Below are positions 5,008 to 5,187 of a stretch of 5,187 nucleotides of DNA, in pieces. The stretch covers positions 1 through 5,187 of the forward strand of contig JAISAX010000729.1 in the NCBI GenBank assembly GCA_031266495.1, in the 5' to 3' direction. Positions within the stretch are counted from its first letter, which is position 1; the number at the start of each line of letters is the position of its first letter. The notes under the pieces were generated by a model. It did no database searches, had not been told where the DNA came from, and saw nothing but the letters and a program-made list of their open reading frames with translations. Source of the stretch: Opitutaceae bacterium. Lineage in GTDB: Bacteria > Verrucomicrobiota > Verrucomicrobiae > Opitutales > Opitutaceae. Position numbers and translations under genes: made by a program.

Positions 5008-5187
5008 TCAGTCGGAGCCAAACAGGGAGATGGTTTCGACAGGGCGTGCGGACGAGGAAATGACAGCGGGCGTCGCGAAGCGGGGGGGGGGGGGGGGGCC
5101 GCCCGCGGCAACGGGGAGTTTCCCGGTGCGGGGGGGGCGGGGGGCTGCCTTTGTGGGTTACGGGGGCAGTGAATTGCCGGGCCGGTT
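5008..5187 (-). CDS. Possible 3' end of an upstream proline-rich gene (partial)
   Basis: A frame open from the right window edge ends at the TGA at 5010-5008. Its final segment (RFATPAVISSSARPVE, then TISLFGSD) has ordinary amino-acid composition and mostly C/G third positions, as expected for coding DNA here. The preceding part is dominated by Pro and Ala and is read through the 17-base G/C tract, so its frame is only valid if that tract length is exact. No start codon can be seen. If real, this would be the gene just before the ATPase in the same direction. If not, the region is non-coding promoter and leader. The function is unknown. Confidence 0.28.
5082..5098. repeat. G17 homopolymer
   Basis: Seventeen consecutive G on the plus strand (C17 on the coding strand) lie about 135-150 nt upstream of the ATPase start. 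A tract this long is rare in bacterial chromosomes. It is prone to slipped-strand change and to sequencing error, and the G-strand could form a quadruplex. Confidence 0.9.
5130..5144. repeat. G8-C-G6 tract
   Basis: Eight G, one C and six G sit about 30 nt to the right of the G17 run. With the G8 tract at 4995-5002, this makes four G-runs of 6 or more within 150 bp of the upstream flank. Confidence 0.85.

Noticed and set aside
4949..5060. Possible sigma-54 promoter (TTTGGCTCCGACTGATCC on the minus strand)
   Set aside because: A GG is present, but the GC doublet required at the -12 position is not found at the right spacing.
4773..5111. Minus-strand frame with a His-rich segment (THHHHHTHH), superficially metal-binding
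   Set aside because: The histidines are only the reading of the CA/CAC simple repeat in another frame, and the rest overlaps the ATPase gene out of frame.

Overview
The window looks like part of a chromosome from a GC-rich Gram-negative bacterium. It carries one minus-strand gene cluster for a type IV pilus or type II secretion (T4P/T2SS) machine. The gene order, the style of the large single prepilin, and the highly diverged assembly proteins suggest a Verrucomicrobiota member, possibly an Opitutaceae relative. That placement is an impression from protein style, not a search result.

Layout in transcription order (right to left): (a) 4949-5187 is a low-complexity upstream flank. It holds a 17-G tract, shorter G tracts, a C/A-rich leader on the coding strand, and possibly the 3' end of another proline-rich gene. 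(b) 3110-4948 encodes a complete GspE/PilB-type assembly ATPase with intact Walker A, Asp box, Walker B, His box and four-cysteine zinc site. (c) 2263-3105 encodes a prepilin-like protein with a textbook G/FTLVE cleavage site and an unusually large, cysteine-free body. It starts 4 nt after the ATPase stop. (d) 2098-2262 is a structured intergenic gap with several hairpins, including a terminator-like 10-bp GC stem followed by TTTTAT. (e) 670-2097 encodes a one-TM protein shaped like GspL, or like a PilM-PilN fusion. (f) 128-673 encodes a PilO/GspM-like one-TM protein joined to the previous gene by a 4-nt ATGA overlap. (g) 1-96 is the start of another gene with a signal-peptide-like N-terminus, interrupted by an 11-nt G tract and cut by the window edge.

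Together these would form a cytoplasmic motor (ATPase), its substrate (pseudopilin/pilin) and the inner-membrane alignment platform (GspL/GspM or PilM/N/O equivalents). The truncated exported protein downstream could be the next periplasmic or outer-membrane component. No GspF/PilC platform protein, prepilin peptidase or recognisable secretin lies inside the window. I see no tRNA, rRNA, CRISPR, IS element or convincing plus-strand gene. None of the genes has a strong Shine-Dalgarno sequence. The novelty lies in the diverged GspL/GspM pair, the hairpin-rich gap after the prepilin gene, and the long G/C tracts at both ends, which could be phase-variable or could be sequencing artefacts.
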